Shown here piece after piece: positions 1 to 8,836 of a stretch of 64,000 bases of DNA. Each line of letters opens with the position of its first letter. Positions within the stretch are counted from its first letter, which is position 1. The stretch spans positions 46,524 to 110,523 of the IMG/VR virus record IMGVR_UViG_3300000228_000004. The stretch is one strand, 5' to 3'. Below the pieces are notes generated by a model, which worked only from the letters and a program-made list of their open reading frames with translations, searched no databases and had not been told where the DNA came from. Both the position numbers and the translations under genes were made by a program. This DNA comes from a virus.

Positions 1-1705
1 ATGTATCTAATTCTAATAATTGAACCACATTTCCACCGAGATCGTTGTGTTCTTGATAAACTTTCTTCGCAGTTGAAAGTCTCTCGTATTTTTTTTCTAC
101 TGCTTTAAGTTGGTTCATTTCTTCATCAGATTTACCAGTCCTGTTTTTAATTCTTACCAGTGCTTCTTCGTAGGAAGTACTTAAAAAAAGTACCACTGGC
201 TTCCTTAGTGTCATATTCTTTAGTGTATCAAAATATGCAGCTATTGTATCTGATGGTATTGAACCCTCTAGATACACGCTAAAATCACTGAACTCTTTCC
301 TGTTTAATACTTCTATGGCATACATGATTTCTTTCTTCTTGAGCGTGTCACATCCCCCAAAATTAGATTCCACTCCATAGTTACCCAAAGAGATGAAGTT
401 ATATTTCGGAAAAACCGTGAAAATGGTTTTCTTAAAATAATTTGAATAAATTTTATACGAAAGAGAATCAGTTGCAAGCATTTGCTTGGGGATAGTTGAT
501 TTTCCGGCACCGTTCCCCCCCTTGACATACATGAAAGTTGGTTCACTTTTTTTAATTATTTCAAAAAAACTTTCATCAAATTTTTCGACTGGTGTATCAA
601 ACCAGTCATCATATAAATTAGGCGCGTAAACTTCTTTCTTAACGATGTCGAGTTCGATGTCCCCAACGAAGTTGAATGTTTCTTCGTACTCGTAAATTTC
701 TACTTCAGTGGGCATCTTTCTATTCAAATTTTCGGCGGAAGTTTTAAGGTCTGGTACTGACCCAACTACCCAAAACAGGGTTTTATCGTTTATCAGTTCT
801 GGGTGATTTTTTAATAGGTATTCGTAAACTTTCGCTTCATATCTATAATGAAATGTTATGTCATCTATTTGAATACCCTTAATGGTTTTAGAATACGGTT
901 GTTTCGTGTCGTGCCAAATGAATTCAAACATCGATGTGTCAGCACCCATTAAAGAAAGCCTTTCAAACATATAGTCACGCTTATCGACCCCCACATTTAT
1001 GAGGTGTATTCTTTTCAATGCCTTTGGCGTATCTTTATCATCACTTAACCCCAATAATATAGAAGTTGCTGAATTCGCTGAGCCGAATGGTATGATTAGA
1101 TCAGTGATAAAGGTTGGTATATTCTTTACCTGATGAGCGCCAACTTTATGGAAATCAGTTACCATCTTAGCTGAATTCACAGAAAGCCTATGATCCAGAG
1201 TGATATCTCTTTCAATGGTAAATGATTTCGGGAACTTTTCCATAACTTCCCCGACCCTCTTTTGTATATTCACATTAAACCCAGAGCCACTTGATATTTC
1301 ATACTTAGTACCAAACATAGTCGCGAATAAAGGAAGTTGGTGTTTATTTATAGCGTCGAAACTTGTCCCACCAGCCACTTGAATACACCGAAGCCCGTAA
1401 TGCTCTGCCATTGCGGCAGCCATAATGGTCTGTGGTGATGAGTTGACATTCGTTGCGTGTATTACTGTATCAGCACCCGTTGGTCTATTTTCAAATAAGT
1501 GAAGGAGTTGTCTACACTTAGACCCGTTCGCGGTGTTTATCCCGAAAAGAGAGAATTTATCTTCTCTCTTATAGTACATACCATCTGATTTCTGTTCCAC
1601 TGGGGTTAGTTCCCACATATAATCTTTCCACCGTTTACCTTCCGGAAGAGGAAAGGGTACAACGGAATCTCGTAAATCTTCATTCAGTGTAATTCTTTCT
1701 GTCAT
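1..1705 (-). CDS. PLP-dependent enzyme fused to a P-loop kinase (partial, runs off left edge)
   Basis: An uninterrupted frame runs from an ATG at 1705 (overlapping the stop of the upstream gene as ATGA) to base 1, about 568 codons, with its C-terminus outside the window. The N-terminal ~350 residues look like a tryptophan-synthase-beta-fold PLP enzyme: KRED near residue 47, then GSKCRQL near 61-67 whose Lys is the likely PLP lysine, a Thr/Asn/Ser-rich ATNVNSSPQT stretch and SSGSG. Around residue 395 a Walker A (GGNGAGKST) opens a second domain with a GGCDT segment, resembling the kinase half of phage 5-hmdU DNA kinases. Family knowledge: PLP enzymes and hmdU kinases act in making hypermodified thymines in phages such as ViI and M6. 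Inference: this fusion phosphorylates hmdU in DNA and also tailors the added amino acid. The assignment of the two domains is by motif only. Confidence 0.7.
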   Translation of the reverse strand, partial: MTERITLNEDLRDSVVPFPLPEGKRWKDYMWELTPVEQKSDGMYYKREDKFSLFGINTANGSKCRQLLHLFENRPTGADTVIHATNVNSSPQTIMAAAMAEHYGLRCIQVAGGTSFDAINKHQLPLFATMFGTKYEISSGSGFNVNIQKRVGEVMEKFPKSFTIERDITLDHRLSVNSAKMVTDFHKVGAHQVKNIPTFITDLIIPFGSANSATSILLGLSDDKDTPKALKRIHLINVGVDKRDYMFERLSLMGADTSMFEFIWHDTKQPYSKTIKGIQIDDITFHYRYEAKVYEYLLKNHPELINDKTLFWVVGSVPDLKTSAENLNRKMPTEVEIYEYEETFNFVGDIELDIVKKEVYAPNLYDDWFDTPVEKFDESFFEIIKKSEPTFMYVKGGNGAGKSTIPKQMLATDSLSYKIYSNYFKKTIFTVFPKYNFISLGNYGVESNFGGCDTLKKKEIMYAIEVLNRKEFSDFSVYLEGSIPSDTIAAYFDTLKNMTLRKPVVLFLSTSYEEALVRIKNRTGKSDEEMNQLKAVEKKYERLSTAKKVYQEHNDLGGNVVQLLELDT

Positions 1706-2937
1706 AACCACTCACTTATTTGTTTTTCTATGGTTGGGGTGATTTTATTATTGGTTTTCTTCCCATACCATTCTTTTTCTTTTTCTTCGTGATTAATGAA
1801 GAAATTATTTTTAAAAACTGGGTTATAATTTTCCATCATAATAACTTCCCCTGTTTTCTTATACCAATTCTGTTTGACCTTAACCAATCCTGGGTCATTC
1901 GGGTTATCTTCCATCCTAAGTTCAGAAGGAAGATATTTTCTTCTTGCTTCCCAAAAATCTTTGAAATCTATATCAGACCCATCAATTTCTTTCCAATCCC
2001 TTGTTTCTGCTTTTTTTATTCTATCATGGAACATATCATTATAAACATTAGGATATCTTCTATTTTCCCTGTGCCAACTCTTATAGCAACAAAGCGTGGA
2101 CTCAAGGGTGAAGTAGTTCACATCTTCAAAGAACGGTTCTTGTGAAAATCTTTCCTTGGCATCTGATAATAGTACCGCGCCCTCTTTTTCTAGCCAAATC
2201 ATAACTTCTTTGTTATGCCCGTTGACTATTTCTGTTGGTAAATCTTGGTTATCTTTTCTAACATCAAGATCATCCCTACCACTCACTACACAAAGACCGT
2301 TCCGGTGTGATTTTGAACCAGATTTATCATAAATGAAGAGACTACCGCAATCTATGTTTAATCCCATAATTTTAAGATACTCAAGGTATGAAAATGTTGA
2401 AAGCCTTCCATACATAAAAAAATCGTTAAAAACGGTATCCCAAACTTTTTCAAAATTTCCATAAACATCACCAGTATCACAAAGGTCTGAAAAATACCCT
2501 TCTTGCGTTTTACCACCCAATAATTCTAGGTAATTTTGGTACATTTCAATGAAGTGACCCTTTTGGTATCTTCTGTCGATATCATAGTCGAGGTTTTTCC
2601 AATATTCTCTATGCCATTTTTCCATGTCTTCTATAGAAGAAGACCTTAAAGAAGGGAAATGTTTAAATAACACCCAGGAAGTGAGTGGGTTTTGTGTTGC
2701 TCCGTTTATAAACGCGAACCACAATCTTGTCTCAAAATCCCAATCATGTTTCTTAGCCAAGAAAGGCATCACATAATATACTGCCCCTGGATGAGATTTA
2801 TACTTTAAATGGAACCCATAAAAATTAAGGAAAACTTCTCTTCTATATTCAGGCAACCGAAAATCAACGCCCTCTGCTAATTCCCTTTCTTCGACCCCAT
2901 TTATGTGACAAAATCTACCCAATACCATTGATATCAC
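1702..2937 (-). CDS. aGPT-Pplase2-like amino acid:DNA transferase (thymine hypermodification)
   Basis: 411 residues. The segment at about residues 34-95 (FLNFYGFHLKYKSHPG, then VYYVMPFLA, WFAFINGATQNP) is the hallmark of the alpha-glutamyl/putrescinyl-thymine pyrophosphorylase clade 2 family of phage proteins. Members act as amino acid:DNA transferases that displace pyrophosphate from 5-pyrophosphoryloxymethyl-dU in DNA. The start overlaps the end of the HAD nucleotidase gene and the stop overlaps the start of the PLP/kinase gene, so the three are translationally coupled. Together they imply that some or all thymines in this genome carry an amino-acid-derived substituent. The substrate amino acid cannot be read from sequence. 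Confidence 0.72.
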   Translation of the reverse strand: MISMVLGRFCHINGVEERELAEGVDFRLPEYRREVFLNFYGFHLKYKSHPGAVYYVMPFLAKKHDWDFETRLWFAFINGATQNPLTSWVLFKHFPSLRSSSIEDMEKWHREYWKNLDYDIDRRYQKGHFIEMYQNYLELLGGKTQEGYFSDLCDTGDVYGNFEKVWDTVFNDFFMYGRLSTFSYLEYLKIMGLNIDCGSLFIYDKSGSKSHRNGLCVVSGRDDLDVRKDNQDLPTEIVNGHNKEVMIWLEKEGAVLLSDAKERFSQEPFFEDVNYFTLESTLCCYKSWHRENRRYPNVYNDMFHDRIKKAETRDWKEIDGSDIDFKDFWEARRKYLPSELRMEDNPNDPGLVKVKQNWYKKTGEVIMMENYNPVFKNNFFINHEEKEKEWYGKKTNNKITPTIEKQISEWL

Positions 2938-3460
2938 CTTTTATGAATTCATAAATTTCCACCCATTCAACATAAGGGAATTCGTCACTGGGCGAGTTAA
3001 GGAAACTTTTAATTTGAAAAACTTTAGAATGAGGGGAAACATCCCTACAATATTTCTTATAGTCATCAACGAAATAATCACATCTCACGAATTTCTTATC
3101 AGAAGTGGACACAAACCCCTTAGAGTATGGGAAATTTCTTCTTATGAAATGTCGTTTCGATTCTTCATGCTCTGGGATACAACTTGATACGAATATTATA
3201 CCAATACCGAGTTCGTGGATTTTTTGTAAGTATATTTTAGCATGTTCAAATGCTTCTAATTTATCATATAACTTAGGGTCTCTCCAAAATTTCATTGGGT
3301 CATTATGATTTTTCATCAAGGTTTCTAGGTCATTATTCTCAGATGAAAGTGACCCTAAATCATCCCCAGTCAAATCTTTGTACCAATTTACCCAAGGGGT
3401 AACTGAGTCAACCACTGTTAAATCAACATCGACCGCGATTATTTTATTCATTTCAGACAT
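2915..3460 (-). CDS. HAD-family 5'(3')-deoxyribonucleotidase-like phosphatase
   Basis: 181 residues with HAD motif I DVDLTVVDS near residue 10, motif II region FVSSC near 90, Lys/Arg-rich segment, and motif IV YFVDDYKKY near 130. This is the pattern of phage 5'-nucleotidases related to NT5C, which dephosphorylate deoxynucleoside monophosphates in the cytoplasm. It sits between the dUTPase and the base-modification genes and overlaps the next gene by 23 bp, so a role in clearing dTMP or dUMP to favour a modified pyrimidine pool is plausible but inferred. Confidence 0.6.
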   Translation of the reverse strand: MSEMNKIIAVDVDLTVVDSVTPWVNWYKDLTGDDLGSLSSENNDLETLMKNHNDPMKFWRDPKLYDKLEAFEHAKIYLQKIHELGIGIIFVSSCIPEHEESKRHFIRRNFPYSKGFVSTSDKKFVRCDYFVDDYKKYCRDVSPHSKVFQIKSFLNSPSDEFPYVEWVEIYEFIKGDINGIG

Positions 3461-3483
3461 TTTTCACCTTTTTGTTCATTTTA

Positions 3484-3669
3484 CTAAAGTAACCTTTCAG
3501 AAACCTTAAATCTTTTTAATAAACCACGCTTAGTATGTTTCATAGATTTAAGGTCAGTATAAGTTTCAGTTCCGACTTTAATTTTATTTGAATAATTTGG
3601 TGTTATCTTCGTTACCATTTTCATCAAATTTTGCATATGCATCAGCTGATTCAGTATAACCGCCGTCAA
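3484..3669 (-). CDS. Possible small ORF overlapping the dUTPase 3' end
   Basis: A 61-codon frame overlaps the end of the dUTPase gene by 86 bp in another frame. The part after the dUTPase stop (about 33 residues, basic, ending KRFKVSERLL) has codon use like coding sequence, but no ribosome binding site is obvious at the ATG. It may be a real small protein with a later start, or the displaced tail of the dUTPase gene after a frameshift. No function recognised. Confidence 0.3.
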   Translation of the reverse strand: MTAVILNQLMHMQNLMKMVTKITPNYSNKIKVGTETYTDLKSMKHTKRGLLKRFKVSERLL

Positions 3670-4225
3670 CTCTTTCGTGGTTCAGTTTATTCTTCCCCAT
3701 ATATAATTGATACATATATTCAGGTGTCATATTCGCGTACCACCCAAGTGAATTTATCAGGTACACGAACGCGGTCAATGATTCTTCCCTTTGGTCTAAA
3801 AGAGAAGATAATGAAAATGAATTGATATCTAACATCAATCCACTAGATAAATTTTCCCCATTTTCATCAAATTCCGCTTTAGAGAACTCCTCGTGGCAAG
3901 AAATATAATCACCTAACAATTGTTCTATATTAGACCCGTAATTCATAATCAATACACTGATCGCAAAGTGGATAATATCAACTGCTTCTACTTGCATGTT
4001 ATTAAAGTCATTCTCTAGGAAAATTTTCCACCACTTCCAACCAGTTCCTGTATCACCAGTCCTAGGGGAACTTTCCAATAGTTCCCCTAACTCAGCCATC
4101 ATTGCTGAAATAAAGTGTGATTTTGGGATAATCTCAGCCCAATCTTCCCCTGAATACTTCTCATTTAATAATACCTGTGCGCTCAAAATTTCACTAAATT
4201 CATTTACTTTCATTATGTTAAACAT
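3584..4225 (-). CDS. Dimeric all-alpha dUTPase (dUTPase_2/MazG-like)
   Basis: 213 residues. The pattern AELGELLES (two metal-binding Glu), the WKWWK segment, then VEAVDIIHFAISVL (Glu and Asp) is that of the dimeric dUTP pyrophosphatases found in phages and Campylobacter. It hydrolyses dUTP to dUMP and pyrophosphate, keeping uracil out of DNA and feeding the thymine/hydroxymethyluracil route. Its place upstream of the nucleotidase and the base-modification genes suits a pool-controlling role. The C-terminal ~60 residues go beyond the usual core. Confidence 0.78.
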   Translation of the reverse strand: MFNIMKVNEFSEILSAQVLLNEKYSGEDWAEIIPKSHFISAMMAELGELLESSPRTGDTGTGWKWWKIFLENDFNNMQVEAVDIIHFAISVLIMNYGSNIEQLLGDYISCHEEFSKAEFDENGENLSSGLMLDINSFSLSSLLDQREESLTAFVYLINSLGWYANMTPEYMYQLYMGKNKLNHERVDGGYTESADAYAKFDENGNEDNTKLFK

Positions 4226-4236
4226 TATTTTTCCTT

Positions 4237-4666
4237 TTATTTATGATTTGAAGTACTCAGTACTTCACCGTCCTTATCAACCCATTTTCTCAGTTTGAAA
4301 TCCAGTATATACATAGTTTTATCTGAATTTTCTTTGGCATCAATCGTGTGTTTTGTGCCCTTAGATTCCCCATCCCAGATAACCAAGAACATACCCGAAT
4401 TATCCCAGATGGTTTTGTTTCTTATAAAACCAGCACTTTCCATATTTTTCCCAATCAGCTGGGTAAATTTCAGTGGGAATATCATTTACTTCAGTATAAT
4501 ATTCAGCCATAGAATCTATCCCTCTTGCGCCACCTGATACTATAGTGTCAAATTGTGTTTTTAAACGCATAGAGTCTAAAATTTTTACCAAAAGGTCAAA
4601 ATCTTCAAACCCACGGGAACCAATGACCGCTAATCTTATCACGGGGGGGAGAACCACTTTTTTCAA
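4237..4666 (-). pseudogene. SLOG-fold (DUF2493/YspA-like) protein, frameshifted
   Basis: Two overlapping frames make up one protein. The upstream frame has the SLOG Rossmann signature: AVIGSRGFEDFD, then IVSGGARGIDSMAEYY and IYPADWEKYGK. The downstream frame resumes at SAGFIRNK and contains FLVIWDGESKGTKHTID, typical of the same family. The frames meet near 4440 at a short A run, where a change of +1 or -2 joins them. SLOG proteins bind nucleotide-like ligands; their role in phages is unknown. The break is either a real mutation or a homopolymer sequencing error. Confidence 0.6.
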
Positions 4667-4683
4667 TCACTGTCTCATCCTTA

Positions 4684-5865
4684 TCAATGCGTTTTCAACC
4701 ACTCATCGGTTTGTTTTATTTCAGTATCTGAATCATTTGGATTTCGTTTATACCTATTTCTTGGTCTTCCAGTTTTCTGTTTCACAGAGACTATTTTTTG
4801 TAATTCACAGAAACTGTTTTCACACATCATAACATTTAATTTTCGATCTTCCTCTGGTAAATGGTCAAAAAGTTCACTATAATCAATGTGAAGTCCGCGT
4901 TTTTCCCATTCAGTCTCTATATTATCCCTGACCCAGAATAATGCTTCTTCGTGGGTCATACCGTCCCTGTCTTCCATTAAAAGGTCTATCCCTCTATCAC
5001 ATCCTGGCCCAGACACTACGAATTCATTTTCACTGAACTTGAATTCTGGTATATATGTTAAGTCAACAAATACTTGGTACGCCAAAAACCCAGCCAATCC
5101 TGGGATTTCTCTCAAAATATTGAATACTTCCTCTTGAGTATTCGCCCCTTGAACTCGAGTGGATATATCCGTGTTTTTAACCCATTGTATCATGTGTATC
5201 ATCCTAGTTGGCATATTTTTTTCTACACCAACTATTTCATACCCTTCATTTTCTTTAATATACCCCTTTGCTTCTTTCCAGGTCATTTCTTCTGTGTCAA
5301 TATGACCTTCTTTTCTTACCTCAACCACCATACCCGAATTCGTGCATTCGTACTCTAATGTTTTAGGGAAAGCCCAACTTGCTTTGAGCCCACCAGTGTT
5401 AAATGCTGGTGTGAAAAATGCATATTTCGGATTTTCTTTAGCATATTCGATAAATATTTCACGGAACGCGTCTATGTCTAAATTGTCAAAATCTTCTATG
5501 TAACCACCAAATAATTCTGATGTACTAGACTTGTTATATGTTCTGAAGAAGATAGAATTGAGGATCTTTACTTCTAGTGTTAGATTCGGGTTTGTGCTAA
5601 TATTCTTAATCAACCATTTAGACTCTCTATCGAGTTCACGCCTTACATTAGTGAATCTATAATTCTTGAACACTTCATCGTCTGTCCATTCTTGTTGTGG
5701 TAATTTTTCAATTTCTTTTCTTTTGTGTATATTGTGTCTTTCAGACATGAACAAATTATGATATCTTAGCACCTCTTCATTTAAAATCGGTTTCGCGTTT
5801 TTTATCTTTTCGATATCAACACCACAATATCTAATATCGGCTTCCTTTGTTTTCATTAAAACCAT
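4684..5865 (-). CDS. 5-hmdU DNA kinase helical-domain family protein (base hypermodification)
   Basis: 393 residues. SERHNIHKRKE, then WTDDEVFKNYRFTNVRREL around residues 42-75, IPGLAGFLAYQVFVDL near 255 and SGPGCDRGIDLL near 285, and a C-terminal CELQKI..GRPRNRY block form the pattern I associate with the helical, DNA-glycosylase-like domain linked to phage 5-hmdU kinases and aGPT-Pplases. In related phages this domain is fused to a P-loop kinase; here no P-loop is present and the kinase-like domain is instead fused to the PLP enzyme at 1-1705. Overlaps the polymerase C-terminal gene by 10 bp. The family is fairly certain, the exact step is not. Confidence 0.6.
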   Translation of the reverse strand: MVLMKTKEADIRYCGVDIEKIKNAKPILNEEVLRYHNLFMSERHNIHKRKEIEKLPQQEWTDDEVFKNYRFTNVRRELDRESKWLIKNISTNPNLTLEVKILNSIFFRTYNKSSTSELFGGYIEDFDNLDIDAFREIFIEYAKENPKYAFFTPAFNTGGLKASWAFPKTLEYECTNSGMVVEVRKEGHIDTEEMTWKEAKGYIKENEGYEIVGVEKNMPTRMIHMIQWVKNTDISTRVQGANTQEEVFNILREIPGLAGFLAYQVFVDLTYIPEFKFSENEFVVSGPGCDRGIDLLMEDRDGMTHEEALFWVRDNIETEWEKRGLHIDYSELFDHLPEEDRKLNVMMCENSFCELQKIVSVKQKTGRPRNRYKRNPNDSDTEIKQTDEWLKTH

Positions 5866-7025
5866 TCCTCAAGTTTAAAATTTTGCTTCATATCATAACC
5901 AACTGCTTCTAACATAAGGTTAAGTGGTGATATGAAATAATCTTCCCACATTTTACCCCTATCAACATATTTTTCAAGCCCAGAGTCTGTTATAAAGTCA
6001 GAATCTAGAAACCCGATTATATCATCACCTAAAATGTTGGGTTTCTTTAAAATACAATATTTTATTTTATCACTGTCTGTTATTTTAGGGTATTTGGATA
6101 ACCCAGTTCTTTCTAAAAAAATATTGTAATTCATTGCCGCCCTTACATTCATTGGCGCAGTTAAAATTTTTCCATTTTTCTTAGTGGTGAATTTACCTAT
6201 ACCCCCCTTATAATCCAAAGACCCGATACCAGAAACCCTGCATATGTCACCCAATGGTGCTTTGTAGAATTTCTCTTCTATCTCAGATATAGAAGCAATC
6301 GTTTCTTTTGCATCGTTATCTAGAATTACATTCACCATATCTTTGAGATATTTCCTACAAAAGGGCGGAGTAGAAGATCGTACTATCTCCAACCCAGTGA
6401 CCGCCAATTTAGGGTCATCGACAAGTATAGACCCTTCGTCCCAAACGGCACGCAAAGCATATTTTTTCTTTGCAACAAACATCCCTTTATCGGCAATTTT
6501 TTCAAGTTTTGCCCCGATGGGCTTGGCACTAAATGCGTTGAAATTGTCTGAGAAAGAATCTATGTATTCTTGGACCCATACATCGAGGTATTTATGATCA
6601 AAATTAACAAGTTTATCAAGTATTTCGTGATTATTAGCGGTGTCGAATTTTTTTACTAATTCATTAAGAGTAAAATACACAGAGTCGGTGTCACCATAAA
6701 CTACAAAGTCAATATTGGTATTAAGAACACTTCGTAACTTCCCATTTACATAATTCGCCAATCCTTGTATAAATATCCTACCGTTCCCAGTGATACTTGC
6801 AGCAACATCTCGATTGAATAGTAAAAAGTGTATATTTGCTAGAGCACCATATAATGAGTTCATCGAAATCTTTAGAGCCATCTGATATACATCGAAATAA
6901 GCAATTCTAGTGTCTATATATTTCATATCTGCCGTTAAACCACTAACATCCAAATCGTTGATTTTATCAATCGTCATTGAACCGTCTTCTATACCATCGT
7001 AAATTTCTTCTATTGTCATGTTCAC
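5856..7025 (-). CDS. 43: DNA polymerase (family B, gp43-like), C-terminal fragment
   Basis: 389 residues covering the polymerase from just before motif B to the C-terminus. Motif B is in MALKISMNSLYGALANIHF near residue 50 and motif C is YGDTDSVYF near 110. The ORF starts with its own ATG in the T4-family linker between palm motif A and motif B. The N-terminal parts are encoded at 10613-11878 and 12576-12989, so the enzyme is made of separate pieces that must assemble in trans. The last residues (FKLEEWF) resemble a C-terminal sliding-clamp-binding tail. Confidence 0.9.
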   Translation of the reverse strand: MNMTIEEIYDGIEDGSMTIDKINDLDVSGLTADMKYIDTRIAYFDVYQMALKISMNSLYGALANIHFLLFNRDVAASITGNGRIFIQGLANYVNGKLRSVLNTNIDFVVYGDTDSVYFTLNELVKKFDTANNHEILDKLVNFDHKYLDVWVQEYIDSFSDNFNAFSAKPIGAKLEKIADKGMFVAKKKYALRAVWDEGSILVDDPKLAVTGLEIVRSSTPPFCRKYLKDMVNVILDNDAKETIASISEIEEKFYKAPLGDICRVSGIGSLDYKGGIGKFTTKKNGKILTAPMNVRAAMNYNIFLERTGLSKYPKITDSDKIKYCILKKPNILGDDIIGFLDSDFITDSGLEKYVDRGKMWEDYFISPLNLMLEAVGYDMKQNFKLEEWF

Positions 7026-7175
7026 CTCTTAATTAAGTTAAATTATAGTAAAAATGACTTAATTAAAACTTAATTAACAATCATTAAAGAACCGTCACTC
7101 GACGGTATTATTCTTTTCTACTTTACCGCAGTAATTTTCCTCAGCTGTCACATTTTATGCTTAACAAAAATACCA

Positions 7176-7417
7176 TCAATCTTGCTCTTCCCAATTACCC
7201 CAATCGTTATTCTGATATGCATTAAACCCTTCTGACCATAATATGGCTAGAACTCGTTTCGAAATGTCCTTGTAAACATTAAATGAGTCAGCTTCAAAAA
7301 GGGTCACAAAGGGCGAGTGTCAATTTTTCTCGAACCCCGACCACTTTCAAGGCATAGATCAGCAACTCTTTCAGCTTCTTCCTGAAGCATTTTTTCAAAT
7401 TGAGTAAATGTATTCAC
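7176..7417 (-). pseudogene. Small paralog of the 8055-8294 gene, frameshifted
   Basis: From a GTG at 7417 (GAGG about 10 bases before it) a frame encodes FEKMLQEEAERVADL, matching LEQMIQAEAERVVDV of the neighbour at 8055. Near 7310 the frame shifts and continues as VTLFEADSFNVYKDIS...WSEGF, matching the neighbour's second half, to a stop at 7176. So this is a diverged copy broken by a one-base shift. Function unknown. Confidence 0.5.
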
Positions 7418-7436
7418 GCCACATCCTCACAATTCA

Positions 7437-7745
7437 TTAAGCTACTTTCTTTTCAGCCATATAAGTTTCTATTTCTTCTTGAGTAAGAACTCCTTCTGAG
7501 TATATAATACCAGAATAACCGTCACTAGCAGCATTATTTTTAGCGTTGTAAATGTTTGTTATAAGTGAACCGATACTTTTAGGGCTTCTGTTGATTTTCT
7601 TGTTACCCTTTTCATGTTCCCAAGACTGCCCTACCTCTAACACATAACTGAAATATTTGATCAACTCTTCTAGAGTACCGATTTCTGAGGGATAATCTCT
7701 TCCTGATTTTCTCTGGTTGATTTTGAATATTTTTACTTTTGCCAT
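7437..7745 (-). CDS. Hypothetical protein, 102 aa
   Basis: Begins MAKVKIFKINQRK 15 bases after an AAAGGG ribosome-binding site and just downstream of a strong phage promoter. It is polar, with a basic first half and an acidic C-terminal helix, and has no cysteine or membrane segment. It lies in the 3.6 kb block that interrupts the DNA polymerase gene. Not recognised. Confidence 0.65.
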   Translation of the reverse strand: MAKVKIFKINQRKSGRDYPSEIGTLEELIKYFSYVLEVGQSWEHEKGNKKINRSPKSIGSLITNIYNAKNNAASDGYSGIIYSEGVLTQEEIETYMAEKKVA

Positions 7746-7777
7746 TTTAGACCCTTTATGTTTAATTATTATATAAT

Positions 7778-7812
7778 ATTATACCGTAAGTTAGCTTAAA
7801 CCTTGCTTAATT
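7778..7812 (-). promoter_or_regulatory. Phage promoter upstream of 7745 gene
   Basis: On the minus strand a TTTAAGC block is followed by AACTTACGG and the -10 TATAAT at 7783-7778, then a short leader with AAAGGG before the ATG at 7745. The same arrangement recurs at more than ten places in the window. Confidence 0.7.
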
Positions 7813-7830
7813 TTAAAAAATTCCACTTAT

Positions 7831-8000
7831 TTATGCATCGACTTCTTTCAATTTACCCTGAAGTACCTCATATATAAGCATGCGTCTTCTAGGAAGTTTA
7901 ATTCTTTTTGAGATATGCCGAAATCTCAAGAAGTTTCGTTAATCTCTTTTATGGTCATTTCACCATTTTCTATTTTCAGACAAAGTTCATTGAAATCCAT
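7831..8000 (-). pseudogene. Degenerate small ORF, resembling the polymerase linker
   Basis: An ATG at 8000 opens a frame for about 24 residues (IENGEMTIKEIN), then stops. A shifted frame continues with RRRMLIYEVLQGKLKEVDA to 7831. The first part resembles IEDGSMTIDKIN at the start of the polymerase C-terminal ORF, and the second resembles RKMLMYKALQAKLK at the end of the polymerase middle ORF. It may be a relic of the polymerase linker or a small related gene, frameshifted. Confidence 0.35.
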
Positions 8001-8054
8001 TTAATAAACCTTACATTATTTTCATCTATTATACCAAAAAATATTAAAGTTTGC

Positions 8055-8294
8055 TTAATACTGGTCTTCACCTGGATACTGATTTCCAAAACCTTGGATG
8101 GTACTGACTCCTTCTGAATTTAGGATTATCCTAATTCTTCTGTAAATTTCGTTTGTCACATCTATCGAATTTACGTCGAATATTGAAATGATCTGAAGAA
8201 CATTTACCTTAGTTTGGCCACAGCCGTCTAAATATACATCGACTACCCTTTCAGCTTCGGCTTGTATCATTTGTTCAAGTTCAGAAATACGCAT
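8055..8294 (-). CDS. Hypothetical protein, 79 aa
   Basis: Starts MRISELEQMIQAEAERV, an amphipathic helix, followed by a short alpha/beta-like segment. Paralogous to the broken gene at 7176-7417. No known domain recognised; part of the block interrupting the polymerase gene. Confidence 0.6.
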   Translation of the reverse strand: MRISELEQMIQAEAERVVDVYLDGCGQTKVNVLQIISIFDVNSIDVTNEIYRRIRIILNSEGVSTIQGFGNQYPGEDQY

Positions 8295-8380
8295 TTGCCC
8301 CTCGATAAAAATTTATAATATTTACACCGAATATAGTTTATTGAGATTAATAACCATTCGTGATCTCATTTCTTTGTTTT

Positions 8381-8836
8381 TTAAAGTTCTTCCTCTATCG
8401 CGGTTTCTTCTATCTTACATATAAACAGTGCACCCTCTTCTTTACCTTCCTCTCCTGTATAAAAACCACTTGTGATAAAATAATTACAAGTTTCACTGTC
8501 GTATATAACCCACTTCCACTTAGTCACCGTTTTCGGTTTTATGCGATAAGAATACTCAGCATATAGATGCTGAGTGAACATATCCAAATCAGTGAGTGTA
8601 GTTATTTCCCACTCTCCGTGCAGTGTATTGAGCCATTCAATTTGCGTTTTGTCATCTACGAATTGCTTTCGTAGTGATGCATATTCATCGTCTAGTATGT
8701 AGATTAAATCCTTATCCCAGCTTGGTAATGTTGTTACATCCCAAAGTTCATCAGTTGGCATCTTACACCATACTATTGTTCCAACTGGACTATTTGCGAA
8801 TTTAATCATCTCTTCTTTATGTACTCTGCCCATCAT
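8381..8836 (-). CDS. Tandem paralog family protein (copy 3 of 3)
   Basis: 151 residues, last of three ATGA-overlapping paralogs at 8381-9743; a fourth, shorter copy lies at 17483. Shared layout: N-terminal HKEEMIKFANSPVGT with a tryptophan-rich strand, a central YILDDEYASLRKQFVDD helix, then KPKTVTKWKWVIYDSE and FITSGFYTGEEG, ending in FICKIEET. No catalytic motif is evident. Tandem copies with divergent middles suggest an accessory or effector role that benefits from variety; function unknown. Confidence 0.7.
   Translation of the reverse strand: MMGRVHKEEMIKFANSPVGTIVWCKMPTDELWDVTTLPSWDKDLIYILDDEYASLRKQFVDDKTQIEWLNTLHGEWEITTLTDLDMFTQHLYAEYSYRIKPKTVTKWKWVIYDSETCNYFITSGFYTGEEGKEEGALFICKIEETAIEEEL

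Noticed and set aside
1200-1382. Plus-strand and internal short ORFs at 313-1382
   Set aside because: They overlap a continuous minus-strand frame (1-1705) with two recognisable domains, which extends off the window edge.
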